The notes beneath the pieces are model-generated. The model saw nothing but the letters and a program-made list of their open reading frames with translations. It was not told the origin of the DNA and did not search any database. A stretch of DNA of 6,688 nt from Sphingomonas bacterium (GTDB taxonomy: Bacteria; Pseudomonadota; Alphaproteobacteria; Sphingomonadales; Sphingomonadaceae), in assembly GCF_903643065.1 (NCBI RefSeq), contig NZ_CAHJWX010000104.1:1-6688 (forward strand), written 5' to 3'. A program made the translations under genes and the position numbers. Each line of letters begins with the position of its first letter. The stretch's first letter is position 1. Shown piece after piece: positions 1-6,688 of the stretch.

Positions 1-642
1 AGCATGCACGGCGGCGAGAACGCGGACATGGGCGGCATCTTCGACGAGCTGTTCCGCGGCGGTGGCGGCGGCGGCGGCTTCTCCTCCGGGTTCGGGCGGC
101 GCGGCGCGGCCAAGGGCGCCGACCGCGCCTACAGCCTCAAGGTCCCGTTCGCGGACGCGGCGACGCTGGCGCCCCAGCGCGTGGCGCTGCCCGACGGCGC
201 GCTCGACCTGAAGCTCCCCGCCGGCGTCGAGACCGGCACGCAGATGCGGCTCGCCGGCAAGGGCGAGCCCGGCGCCGCCGGCCCGGGCGACGCGCTGGTG
301 ACGATCGAGGTCCAGCCGCACCGTTTCTTCACGCGCGAGGGCGACGACATTCGCCTCGACCTGCCGATCAGCCTCGCCGAGGCGGTGACGGGCGGCCAGG
401 TCCGCGCGCCCACCGTCGACAAGCCGGTGATGCTGACCATCCCCAAGGGGGCGTCGTCGGGCCGCGTGCTGCGGCTCAAGGGCAAGGGGTTCCATCGGAA
501 GGGCGGCGGGCCGAACGGCGCCCGGGGCGACCAGCTCGTCACGCTGATGGTGCACGTGCCCGCCGACGACGCGGCGCTGGAGCGGTTCGTCGCCGACTGG
601 GCGGGGGCGGGGGGGAACCCGCGTGCCGCGATGGGCGTCTAG
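1..642 (+). CDS. DnaJ-like class II J-protein, C-terminal part (5' truncated by window)
   Basis: The frame is open from base 1, so the J domain lies upstream of the window; the first Met here (base 4) is probably internal. Counting from that Met, residues ~10-33 are an F-D-E-L-F motif followed by a Gly-rich linker, as found after the J domain. Residues ~40-105 match substrate-binding domain CTD1, with L-P-A-G-V-E-T-G-T-Q, M-R-L-A-G-K-G and V-Q-P-H-R-F-F-T-R-E-G-D-D. Residues ~115-187 match CTD2, with L-A-E-A-V-T-G-G, P-T, I-P-K-G-A-S-S-G, L-R-L-K-G-K-G-F and R-G-D. No CxxCxGxG zinc-finger repeats lie between the Gly-rich region and CTD1, so it is class II (CbpA/DnaJB-like), a cytoplasmic Hsp70 co-chaperone that delivers clients to DnaK. 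It reads into the yihY-fabI group with only nine bases between its stop and the next start. Which paralogue it is cannot be told without the J domain. Confidence 0.9.
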   Translation, partial: SMHGGENADMGGIFDELFRGGGGGGGFSSGFGRRGAAKGADRAYSLKVPFADAATLAPQRVALPDGALDLKLPAGVETGTQMRLAGKGEPGAAGPGDALVTIEVQPHRFFTREGDDIRLDLPISLAEAVTGGQVRAPTVDKPVMLTIPKGASSGRVLRLKGKGFHRKGGGPNGARGDQLVTLMVHVPADDAALERFVADWAGAGGNPRAAMGV

Positions 643-647
643 GAAGG
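641..647 (+). promoter_or_regulatory. Ribosome binding site of the YihY-family gene
   Basis: AGGAAGG overlaps the TAG stop of the J-protein gene and lies four bases before a GTG. It supports GTG at 652 as the start and suggests translational coupling between the two genes. Confidence 0.6.
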
Positions 648-651
648 CATC

Positions 652-1641
652 GTGGCCACTTCCAGCACGCCCAACGAGATCGCGCCGGCGCTGACGCCGG
701 AGGACCGCGCCAGGCAGCCCGGCCGCTTCCAGCGCGAGCTGGGCCGGCTGCACCCCGGCGCGGCGACGGTGGAAGTGGTCAAGCGCGCCGGGCTGGGCGT
801 CTTCAACGATGGCTTCATCCATGCCGGCAACCTCGCCTATCTCGCGCTGATGACGCTGTTTCCGTTCTTCATCACGGCGGCGGCGGTGTTCTCCGTCCTG
901 GGGCAGAGCGCGGAGGCGCAGCGCGCGGTGGTGACGTTCCTTCACACGCTGCCGCGCGAGACGGCGGTGCTGCTGCGCGGACCGATCGTCAGCGTCGTCC
1001 AGTCCAAGACCGGCGCGCTGCTGTGGGTCGCGGGCGTGGTCGGGCTGTGGACGGTGTCCGGCTTCATCGAGACGATCCGCGACATCTTCCGCCGCGCCTA
1101 TGGCACCTCGGCGTCCGCGCCGTTCTGGCGCGCGCGGCTGGCGTCGTCGGGGGCGATCATCCTGGCGGTGGTGCTGGCGATGCTGTCCTTCCTAGTCCAG
1201 GGCGTGCTCGCGGGCGCGGAGCAGTTCATCTATCGGCTGATCCCCGGCACCGAGCGGCTCGCCGGCTGGCTGGGCCTGTCCCGGCTGATCCCGGGCGCGA
1301 TCATGTTCGGCGCGCTGTACCTGCTCTTCTACCTGTGCACGCCGTCCAAATACCGGCGGACCTCCAGCCGCAAATGGCCGGGCGCGCTGGTGACGGCGCT
1401 GTGGTGGATCCTGATCACGGCCGCGCTGCCGGCGGTGCTGTCGCTGCTGGGCGGCTATGGCGCCACCTATGGCAGCCTCGCGGGCGTGGCGGTGATGCTG
1501 CTGTTCTTTTGGCTGGTCGGGCTCGGCTTCGTGTTCGGCGCGCACCTCAACGCGGCGCTGGCGGAACCCCGCCAGGCGACGCTAGAAGGCGGCGACGCGG
1601 CGCAGGTCGCGGACGACGGAGCGGCAGGGGCGAGGGTGTGA
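652..1641 (+). CDS. YihY/BrkB-family (UPF0761-type) inner-membrane protein
   Basis: A 329-residue protein with a GTG start chosen from the SD just upstream. The N-terminal ~45 residues are polar and cytoplasm-like. About six hydrophobic helices follow, near residues 58-83, 121-140, 165-187, 212-230, 244-266 and 273-296. The C-terminal ~30 residues are Ala/Gly/Asp-rich and look disordered. Family marks are the Asn/Gly-rich entry to helix 1 (D-G-F-I-H-A-G-N-L-A-Y), the Pro after helix 4 (C-T-P-S-K-Y-R), and the end region Y-G-A-T-Y-G-S-L-A-G then G-A-H-L-N-A-A-L. These match the YihY/BrkB family, once annotated as ribonuclease BN; that label came from an early misassignment. Its molecular function is unsettled. 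The gene sits between a J-protein and fabI, and its last bases overlap the fabI start. Family membership is firm; function is not. Confidence 0.88.
   Translation: MATSSTPNEIAPALTPEDRARQPGRFQRELGRLHPGAATVEVVKRAGLGVFNDGFIHAGNLAYLALMTLFPFFITAAAVFSVLGQSAEAQRAVVTFLHTLPRETAVLLRGPIVSVVQSKTGALLWVAGVVGLWTVSGFIETIRDIFRRAYGTSASAPFWRARLASSGAIILAVVLAMLSFLVQGVLAGAEQFIYRLIPGTERLAGWLGLSRLIPGAIMFGALYLLFYLCTPSKYRRTSSRKWPGALVTALWWILITAALPAVLSLLGGYGATYGSLAGVAVMLLFFWLVGLGFVFGAHLNAALAEPRQATLEGGDAAQVADDGAAGARV
1626..1641 (+). promoter_or_regulatory. SD and GTGA stop/start overlap that sets the fabI start
   Basis: AGGGG at 1626-1630 lies seven bases before GTG 1638. That GTG shares its bases with the yihY stop (GTGA, 1638-1641). 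Alternative in-frame starts are TTG 1647 and ATG 1650, but neither has a well-spaced SD. The overlap points to coupled translation of yihY and fabI. Confidence 0.6.
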
Positions 1642-2441
1642 ACGGTTTGATGGCGGGCAAGCGCGGGCTGATCATGGGGCTCGCCAACGACAAGTCGCTT
1701 GCCTGGGGGATCGCCAAGCAGCTGAGCGAGGCGGGCGCGGAGCTGGCGTTCAGCTATCAGGGCGAGGTGATGGAGAAGCGCGTCCGGCCGCTGGCCGAGC
1801 AGCTGGGCGTCGCGCGGCTGTTCGAGTGCGACGTCGCCGACATGGCCGCGCTCGACCGCACCTTCGCGGCGCTGGCGGCGGCCTGGCCCAGCATCGACTT
1901 CGTCGTCCACGCGATCGGCTTTTCCGACAAGAACGAGCTGCGCGGCCGCTACGCCGACACCAGCCTGGAGAACTTCCTCCAGACGATGAACATCTCCGTC
2001 TATTCCTTCGTCGCGGTCGCCCGGCGCGCGGCGGCGATGATGGCGCCGGGCGGCGCGCTGCTGACGCTGTCCTATTACGGCGCGGAAAAGGTCATCCCGC
2101 ACTACAACGTCATGGGCGTCGCCAAGGCGGCGCTGGAGACCAGCGTCCAGTATCTCGCGGTCGATCTGGGCCGCGACGGCATCCGCGTCAACGCGATCTC
2201 GGCCGGCCCGATCAAGACGCTGGCGGCGAGCGGCATCGGCGATTTCCGCCTGATCCTGAAGTGGAACGAGCTCAACAGCCCGTTGAAGCGCAACGTCACG
2301 ATCGACGATGTCGGCGGCGCCGGCCTGTACCTGCTCAGCGACCTGGCGAGCGGCGTGACGGGCGAGACCCATCATGTCGACGCCGGCTACAACGTGATCG
2401 GCATGAAGGCGGAGGACGCGCCGGACATCGCGCTGGTATAG
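1638..2441 (+). CDS. fabI: Enoyl-[acyl-carrier-protein] reductase (NADH), FabI
   Basis: A 267-residue cytoplasmic short-chain dehydrogenase-type enzyme that reduces trans-2-enoyl-ACP to acyl-ACP with NAD(P)H, the last step of each fatty acid elongation cycle. The N terminus M-A-G-K-R-G-L-I-M-G-L-A-N-D-K-S is the modified nucleotide-binding loop of FabI. H-A-I-G-F (91-95) is the cofactor and substrate loop. Catalytic residues are present: Tyr146 in L-S-Y-Y-G-A-E, and Tyr156 with Lys163 in Y-N-V-M-G-V-A-K (Y-x6-K), the same numbering as E. coli FabI. A-I-S-A-G-P-I-K-T-L-A-A-S-G-I (186-200) is the conserved substrate-binding stretch. Length is close to the E. coli enzyme (262). I chose GTG 1638 over ATG 1650 because of SD spacing and the usual N-terminal extension before the M-x-G-K-R motif. 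It is the target class of triclosan-type inhibitors; I see nothing odd at the active site. Confidence 0.95.
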   Translation: MNGLMAGKRGLIMGLANDKSLAWGIAKQLSEAGAELAFSYQGEVMEKRVRPLAEQLGVARLFECDVADMAALDRTFAALAAAWPSIDFVVHAIGFSDKNELRGRYADTSLENFLQTMNISVYSFVAVARRAAAMMAPGGALLTLSYYGAEKVIPHYNVMGVAKAALETSVQYLAVDLGRDGIRVNAISAGPIKTLAASGIGDFRLILKWNELNSPLKRNVTIDDVGGAGLYLLSDLASGVTGETHHVDAGYNVIGMKAEDAPDIALV

Positions 2442-2486
2442 GGGACCGCCAACCGGGCGCCGCGGTGGATTTCGGATGGTTAAGTC

Positions 2487-2603
2487 TTGTCCTGTTCGGA
2501 CTGAAGGTTGACCCGTTCGTGTCGAGCGTAGTCGAGACACCGTCTCAGGCTGGTCTTTCGACTTCGTTCGGGACGACCGGGTGTCAACACCTGAGTAGGA
2601 CAC
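2487..2603. repeat. Long imperfect palindrome between convergent fabI and uvrB (REP/MITE-like)
   Basis: The left half runs from about 2487 to 2541 and the right half from about 2552 to 2603, around a ~10-base centre. Outer arms TGTCCT (2488-2493) and AGGACA (2597-2602) pair. GTTGAC (2507-2512) pairs with GTCAAC (2583-2588). The inner arms (2513-2541 against the reverse complement of 2552-2580) agree at about 22 of 29 columns, around a core of the type GTCGAGCG-T-AGTCGAGA. I recall this core as abundant between genes in sphingomonad genomes. It could act as a bidirectional terminator for the two convergent genes, or be a miniature mobile repeat. There is no convincing U-tract on either strand, so terminator function is only inferred. 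Confidence 0.7.
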
Positions 2604-2630
2604 GCCCTAGCTCGATCTGACCTGGGCTGC

Positions 2631-4823
<2,193 letters not shown>

Positions 4824-4829
4824 GGATGG

Positions 4830-4858
4830 AATATGGGGCAGGAGCGGGTGGGGTGCAA
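4830..4858 (-). promoter_or_regulatory. Possible uvrB promoter, perhaps giving a leaderless mRNA
   Basis: On the minus strand TTGCAC (4858-4853) and CATATT (4835-4830) are separated by exactly 17 bases. The -10 matches TATAAT at four of six positions; the -35 matches only weakly (TTG). A start point about seven bases after the -10 would fall on the A of the uvrB ATG (4823), which fits the lack of an SD there. No SOS-type operator (GTTC-N7-GTTC style) is visible in the short gap. Tentative. Confidence 0.3.
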
Positions 4859-4883
4859 CGAAGCGGGAACGCGGGGGACGCGG

Positions 4884-5312
4884 TCAGGCAGGCGGCTTGA
4901 GGTGGAAGATGTCGTCGCCCGTGAGCGGCGGGTATTTCACCGGCTTGTCGCCAAAGCGGGTGTGGAGGATGCGATCTAGACGATCATCCGAGTCCTCGTC
5001 CGAGTGCTCTAGGTCATCGAAGTCGAACTTGGCCTCGAATCTGCCGTTGCTGATCGTGTACTGCATGGCGATCCATCGCTTGTCCTTCGGTTCCAAGCAC
5101 CAGGCATCCATGATCAGGTCGGGTAATTCGTTGCTCCCCCAATAATATTTGAGGTAGGCGCCCTCATCCTTGAACAGGCTTGGCTCCACCCACCCGTCGC
5201 CGATCTCCACGTACAGAAAGATGCCGTCTGGTTCGCCGCCGATACTCTGGTGAGCGTCAGCGCCAATTGCGTTCATGGCGGGTCCGAGTAGCTCGAGCTT
5301 ATCGACGCTCAT
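4884..5312 (-). CDS. YezG-like (DUF600-like) immunity protein of a nuclease toxin
   Basis: An intact 142-residue, strongly acidic, soluble protein with no signal peptide or membrane segment. It is led by a well-spaced SD (GGGAGGA, six bases before ATG). It reads like the YezG/DUF600 family: an early I-F-L-Y-V-E-I strand (~31-37), a W-x-x-M-Q-Y strand (~80-85), a G-R-F-E-A-K-F-D-F-D-D-L segment (~90-101), an acidic stretch E-H-S-D-E-D-S-D-D, then R-L-D-R-I-L-H-T-R-F-G-D-K-P-V-K-Y-P. Bacillus YezG protects its cell from the nuclease toxin YeeF, and the gene here follows a toxin fragment of that nuclease class with a 4-base ATGA overlap. By inference it binds and blocks the nuclease in the cytoplasm; the acidic patch could mimic DNA. 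GC content (about 50-55% in two sampled blocks) is lower than its neighbours. The family call is from memory; the pairing makes it more secure. Confidence 0.75.
   Translation of the reverse strand: MSVDKLELLGPAMNAIGADAHQSIGGEPDGIFLYVEIGDGWVEPSLFKDEGAYLKYYWGSNELPDLIMDAWCLEPKDKRWIAMQYTISNGRFEAKFDFDDLEHSDEDSDDRLDRILHTRFGDKPVKYPPLTGDDIFHLKPPA
5309..5312 (-). other. ATGA overlap joining the toxin frame stop to the immunity start
   Basis: The TGA that ends the toxin reading frame (5311-5309) shares bases with the ATG of the immunity gene (5312-5310). This layout is typical of translationally coupled pairs. It shows that the ancestral toxin frame ran through the TAG at 5467 to this point. Confidence 0.8.
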
Positions 5313-5316
5313 ATCA

Positions 5317-5325
5317 TTTCCTCCC
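5317..5325 (-). promoter_or_regulatory. Ribosome binding site of the YezG-like gene
   Basis: The minus strand reads GGGAGGAAA, with six bases between GGGAGGA (5325-5319) and the ATG at 5312. It is a strong, well-placed SD inside the end of the toxin frame, so the immunity gene can still be translated even though the toxin frame is broken. Confidence 0.7.
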
Positions 5326-5765
5326 GGCCGGTTGTTGAAATCCTGCGCCTCGCGCGTCCATTGGTCGTCGTGGTGACCTCAAGGCGATCCGGACATCTTG
5401 ATGAGCCCGGGTAGGATGCCTTGATCTGGACGGACACATGCTTCCCCGCGTGAAGACTGCTCGCCTACTTATCCTCCATGACCCGGTATGCACCCCGATT
5501 GAAGTTGGCGTCTTGCGCGAAGTGGTTGATCTTGTCGCTTGGGCCATTGAACCGGGCGGCGATGAAGTGGCCACCATCATCAGTGCGCAGGCGATCAGGC
5601 TTGCTGGCCTCGCGCTGGTTGGTCTTCGAGCGGGTCGCGTCGGCAAGGGTCAGGTTTCCTGAAGAGACGGCGTTCGAGTCATAGTAGGCCGCGTGACGAA
5701 TCGGCTGGTCAGGCGCGCGGGGTCGGGCGATGCTGGCGGTTAGGTCGCGAGGTTGCGGCCGCGCG

Positions 5766-5773
5766 AGGGAGGA
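5766..5773 (+). promoter_or_regulatory. Ribosome binding site of the DUF3617-type lipoprotein gene
   Basis: AGGGAGGA lies four bases before ATG 5778. It picks this ATG over the upstream in-frame ATG at 5730, whose extra 16 residues are Arg-rich and would bury the signal peptide. I see no convincing promoter between about 5700 and 5765. Confidence 0.75.
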
Positions 5774-5777
5774 ACCG

Positions 5778-6338
5778 ATGAAGCGAGCCCTGATCGTCCC
5801 GCTGGCGGTGCTGGCCGCGTGCCAGCACAAGAACAGCGTCACCGCCGACAACGCGTCGACCGGCGAGGTCGCGGCCAAGGTGGCGGCGGCGGGCGGGGGG
5901 CCGATCGCGCTGGCGCCCGGCCATTACGACATGACCTATGCGGTGACCAAGGTCGACATGCCCGGCATGCCGCCGGCGGTGGCGCAGAGCATCAAGGGGT
6001 CGCTGGGCAAGGGCATGACGGCCCCGATCTGCGTGACGGAGGCCGATGCCAAGAAGCCGGCCGCGTCGATCTTCGCGGGCGCGAACAGCAAGGCCTGCAC
6101 CTACGATCACTTCGCGATGGCGACGGGCAGCATCGACGCGACGATGACGTGCCAGGCGGGCCCGGCGACCGCGACCTCGACGATCAAGGGCTCGTTCACC
6201 GGCGACGGCTTCCACATGGACGTGGGCACGATCACCAAGGGCCCGGCCGGCCAGCCGATGGGGGCGATGACGATGGCGGCGACGATCGACGCGCACCGGA
6301 CGGGGGCGTGCACGGGCAGCGAGCGCCACGGGGCCTAG
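5778..6338 (+). CDS. DUF3617-type putative lipoprotein
   Basis: A 186-residue exported protein. The N terminus M-K-R-A-L-I-V-P-L-A-V-L-A-A-C is a short lipoprotein signal with lipobox L-A-A-C, so Cys15 would be lipidated and the mature protein anchored on the periplasmic side of a membrane. The body has the DUF3617 pattern: P-G-H-Y-D-M-T-Y opening (47-54), M-P-G-M-P-P (61-66), then spaced Cys residues at 85 (P-I-C-V-T), 107 (K-A-C-T-Y), 125 (M-T-C) and 178 (G-A-C), probably forming two disulfides. A Thr/Gly/Met-rich beta segment (~131-170) comes before the last Cys. The family is widespread in sphingomonads and relatives and has no settled function. The gene precedes alr by 32 bases on the same strand but need not be related to it. 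Family call from pattern recognition. Confidence 0.75.
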   Translation: MKRALIVPLAVLAACQHKNSVTADNASTGEVAAKVAAAGGGPIALAPGHYDMTYAVTKVDMPGMPPAVAQSIKGSLGKGMTAPICVTEADAKKPAASIFAGANSKACTYDHFAMATGSIDATMTCQAGPATATSTIKGSFTGDGFHMDVGTITKGPAGQPMGAMTMAATIDAHRTGACTGSERHGA

Positions 6339-6358
6339 CCGCGCGGCACCCCGCGCGG
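6339..6358 (+). terminator. Very GC-rich hairpin between the lipoprotein stop and alr
   Basis: CCGCGCGG-CACC-CCGCGCGG starts at the base after the TAG stop, giving an eight-pair stem with a four-base loop. No T-tract follows, so it is not a standard intrinsic terminator. It ends 12 bases before the alr ATG and could stabilise the upstream mRNA end, attenuate read-through, or limit access to the alr SD. Confidence 0.4.
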
Positions 6359-6370
6359 TAGCAGGCGGCG

Positions 6371-6688
6371 ATGACCGCGCCGCTCCGCCTCCGCCTCGAT
6401 GGCCGGGCGCTCGCCGACAATTGGCGGGCGCTGGACCGGCTGAGCGGGCCAGCGCAATGTGGCGCGGCGGTGAAGGCGAACGCCTATGGGCTCGGCATCG
6501 GGCCGGTGCTGGCGCGGCTGGCAACGGCGGGGTGCCGGCAATTCTATGTCGCCACCTGGGCCGAGGCGGAGGCGGCGTCGCTGTTCGGGCTCTCGCTGTC
6601 GGTGTTCCACGGGGTGCGCGACGAGGACCTGCCCGCCGCGCTCGCCGGCGTCGCGCGGCCGGTGCTCAACACGGCGGCGCAGGTCGCG
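6371..6688 (+). CDS. alr: Alanine racemase, N-terminal part (3' truncated by window)
   Basis: The first 106 codons of a PLP-dependent alanine racemase, which interconverts L- and D-alanine and supplies D-alanine for peptidoglycan. The start M-T-A-P-L-R-L-R-L-D is the usual first strand. The signature A-A-V-K-A-N-A-Y-G-L-G places the PLP-binding lysine at residue 35 and the conserved Tyr at 39. F-Y-V-A-T-W-A-E-A (~67-75) is the next conserved strand and helix of the TIM-barrel domain. The frame is open to the window end, so the C-terminal beta-domain with the second catalytic Tyr is not seen. ATG 6371 has a modest SD (CAGGCGG) and fits the family N terminus. Whether this is the biosynthetic alr or a catabolic dadX copy cannot be decided here. 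Confidence 0.9.
   Translation, partial: MTAPLRLRLDGRALADNWRALDRLSGPAQCGAAVKANAYGLGIGPVLARLATAGCRQFYVATWAEAEAASLFGLSLSVFHGVRDEDLPAALAGVARPVLNTAAQVA

Larger units (their letters stand above)
5309..5698 (-). pseudogene. Broken C-terminal DNA/RNA non-specific endonuclease toxin domain (Endonuclea_NS_2 type)
   Basis: The minus-strand frame from about 5698 reads R-H-A-A-Y-Y-D-S-N, then G-N-L-T-L-A-D-A-T-R-S-K-T-N-Q-R-E-A. Next comes the catalytic signature D-D-G-G-H-F-I-A (His codon 5569-5567), then N-G-P-S-D-K-I-N, then D-A-N-F-N-R-G-A-Y (metal-site Asn region near 5506), then M-E-D-K. These are hallmarks of the His-Me finger nuclease domain at the tip of LXG, Rhs and CDI-type toxins. TAG at 5467-5465 then stands where relatives have Trp (M-E-x-x-W). 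The frame stays open for 51 further codons with family-like sequence (G-K-H-V-S-V-Q-I-K, S-Y-P-G-S-S-R-C-P-D-R-L-E-V-T) and ends at TGA 5311-5309. Upstream of about 5698 the frame becomes antisense to the lipoprotein gene and loses family resemblance, so the delivery part is missing. The 5' limit is approximate. Read as a truncated pseudogene; a sequencing error at the TAG would not restore the missing N terminus. Confidence 0.75.

Noticed and set aside
57..77. GGC/GGT run as a microsatellite or G-quadruplex
   Set aside because: It encodes the expected Gly-rich linker of a J-protein, so coding constraint explains it.
609..615. Run of seven G near the 3' end of the J-protein gene as a phase-variable tract
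   Set aside because: Too short and too close to the stop to be a convincing contingency tract; a shift would alter only the last few residues.
2445..2466. ACCGC...GCGGT stem just after fabI as a terminator
   Set aside because: Only five pairs with a 12-base loop and a weak ATTT after it; the larger palindrome downstream is a better candidate.
1467..2603. Long minus-strand open frame opposite fabI
   Set aside because: Arg/Asp/Ala-rich antisense shadow; fabI on the plus strand has all catalytic residues.
5379..5424. Inverted repeat TCAAGGC...GCCTTGA that could be a small terminator
   Set aside because: It lies inside the toxin-frame remnant, the stem is short with a bulge, the loop is over 20 bases, and no T-tract follows; chance pairing in former coding sequence is more likely.
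5314..5646. Minus-strand open frame of 110 codons between the immunity gene and the toxin fragment
   Set aside because: It is Arg/Pro/Ser-rich and low in information; the neighbouring minus frame holds the nuclease motifs and the ATGA link.
5438..5662. Plus-strand open frame of 74 codons
   Set aside because: It is antisense to the nuclease remnant, shows no family features and has no SD; the minus strand carries the recognisable protein.
5709..6524. Long minus-strand open frame opposite the lipoprotein gene
   Set aside because: Arg/His/Ala-rich shadow of high-GC coding sequence; the plus strand has an SD, a lipobox and a Cys pattern.

Overview
The window is high-GC (about 70% in a sampled core block) and its genes read most like an alphaproteobacterium of the Sphingomonas group. 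The reasons are the style of the FabI, UvrB and alanine racemase proteins, the gene run J-protein / YihY / fabI, and an intergenic palindrome of a kind I associate with sphingomonads. This placement rests on recognition from memory, not on a search.

Layout. Positions 1-2441 (+) hold a compact, probably co-transcribed group: the C-terminal part of a class II DnaJ-like J-protein (5' end outside the window), a six-helix YihY/BrkB-family membrane protein, and fabI (enoyl-ACP reductase). Spacing is tight: an SD overlaps the J-protein stop, and a 4-base GTGA overlap joins yihY to fabI. Positions 2442-2630 separate the convergent fabI and uvrB and are mostly filled by a ~117-base imperfect palindrome. 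Positions 2631-4823 (-) encode a complete UvrB, the damage-verifying helicase of nucleotide excision repair. Positions 5778-6338 (+) encode a small DUF3617-type lipoprotein, and 6371-6688 (+) the start of alanine racemase (alr), cut by the window end.

The unusual part is about 4884-5700 (-), between uvrB and the lipoprotein gene. GC drops to roughly 50-57% in sampled blocks. It holds an intact YezG-like (DUF600-like) immunity gene, preceded by a broken DNA/RNA non-specific endonuclease toxin domain (Endonuclea_NS_2 type, with a D-D-G-G-H motif and an N-F-N-R-G-A motif). The toxin frame is interrupted by one TAG where the family normally has Trp. It then stays open for 51 more codons with recognisable family sequence, and ends in a TGA that overlaps the immunity ATG (ATGA). 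This is the tip of a polymorphic toxin with its cognate immunity gene: the toxin has lost its N-terminal delivery part and carries a nonsense mutation, while the immunity gene remains whole.
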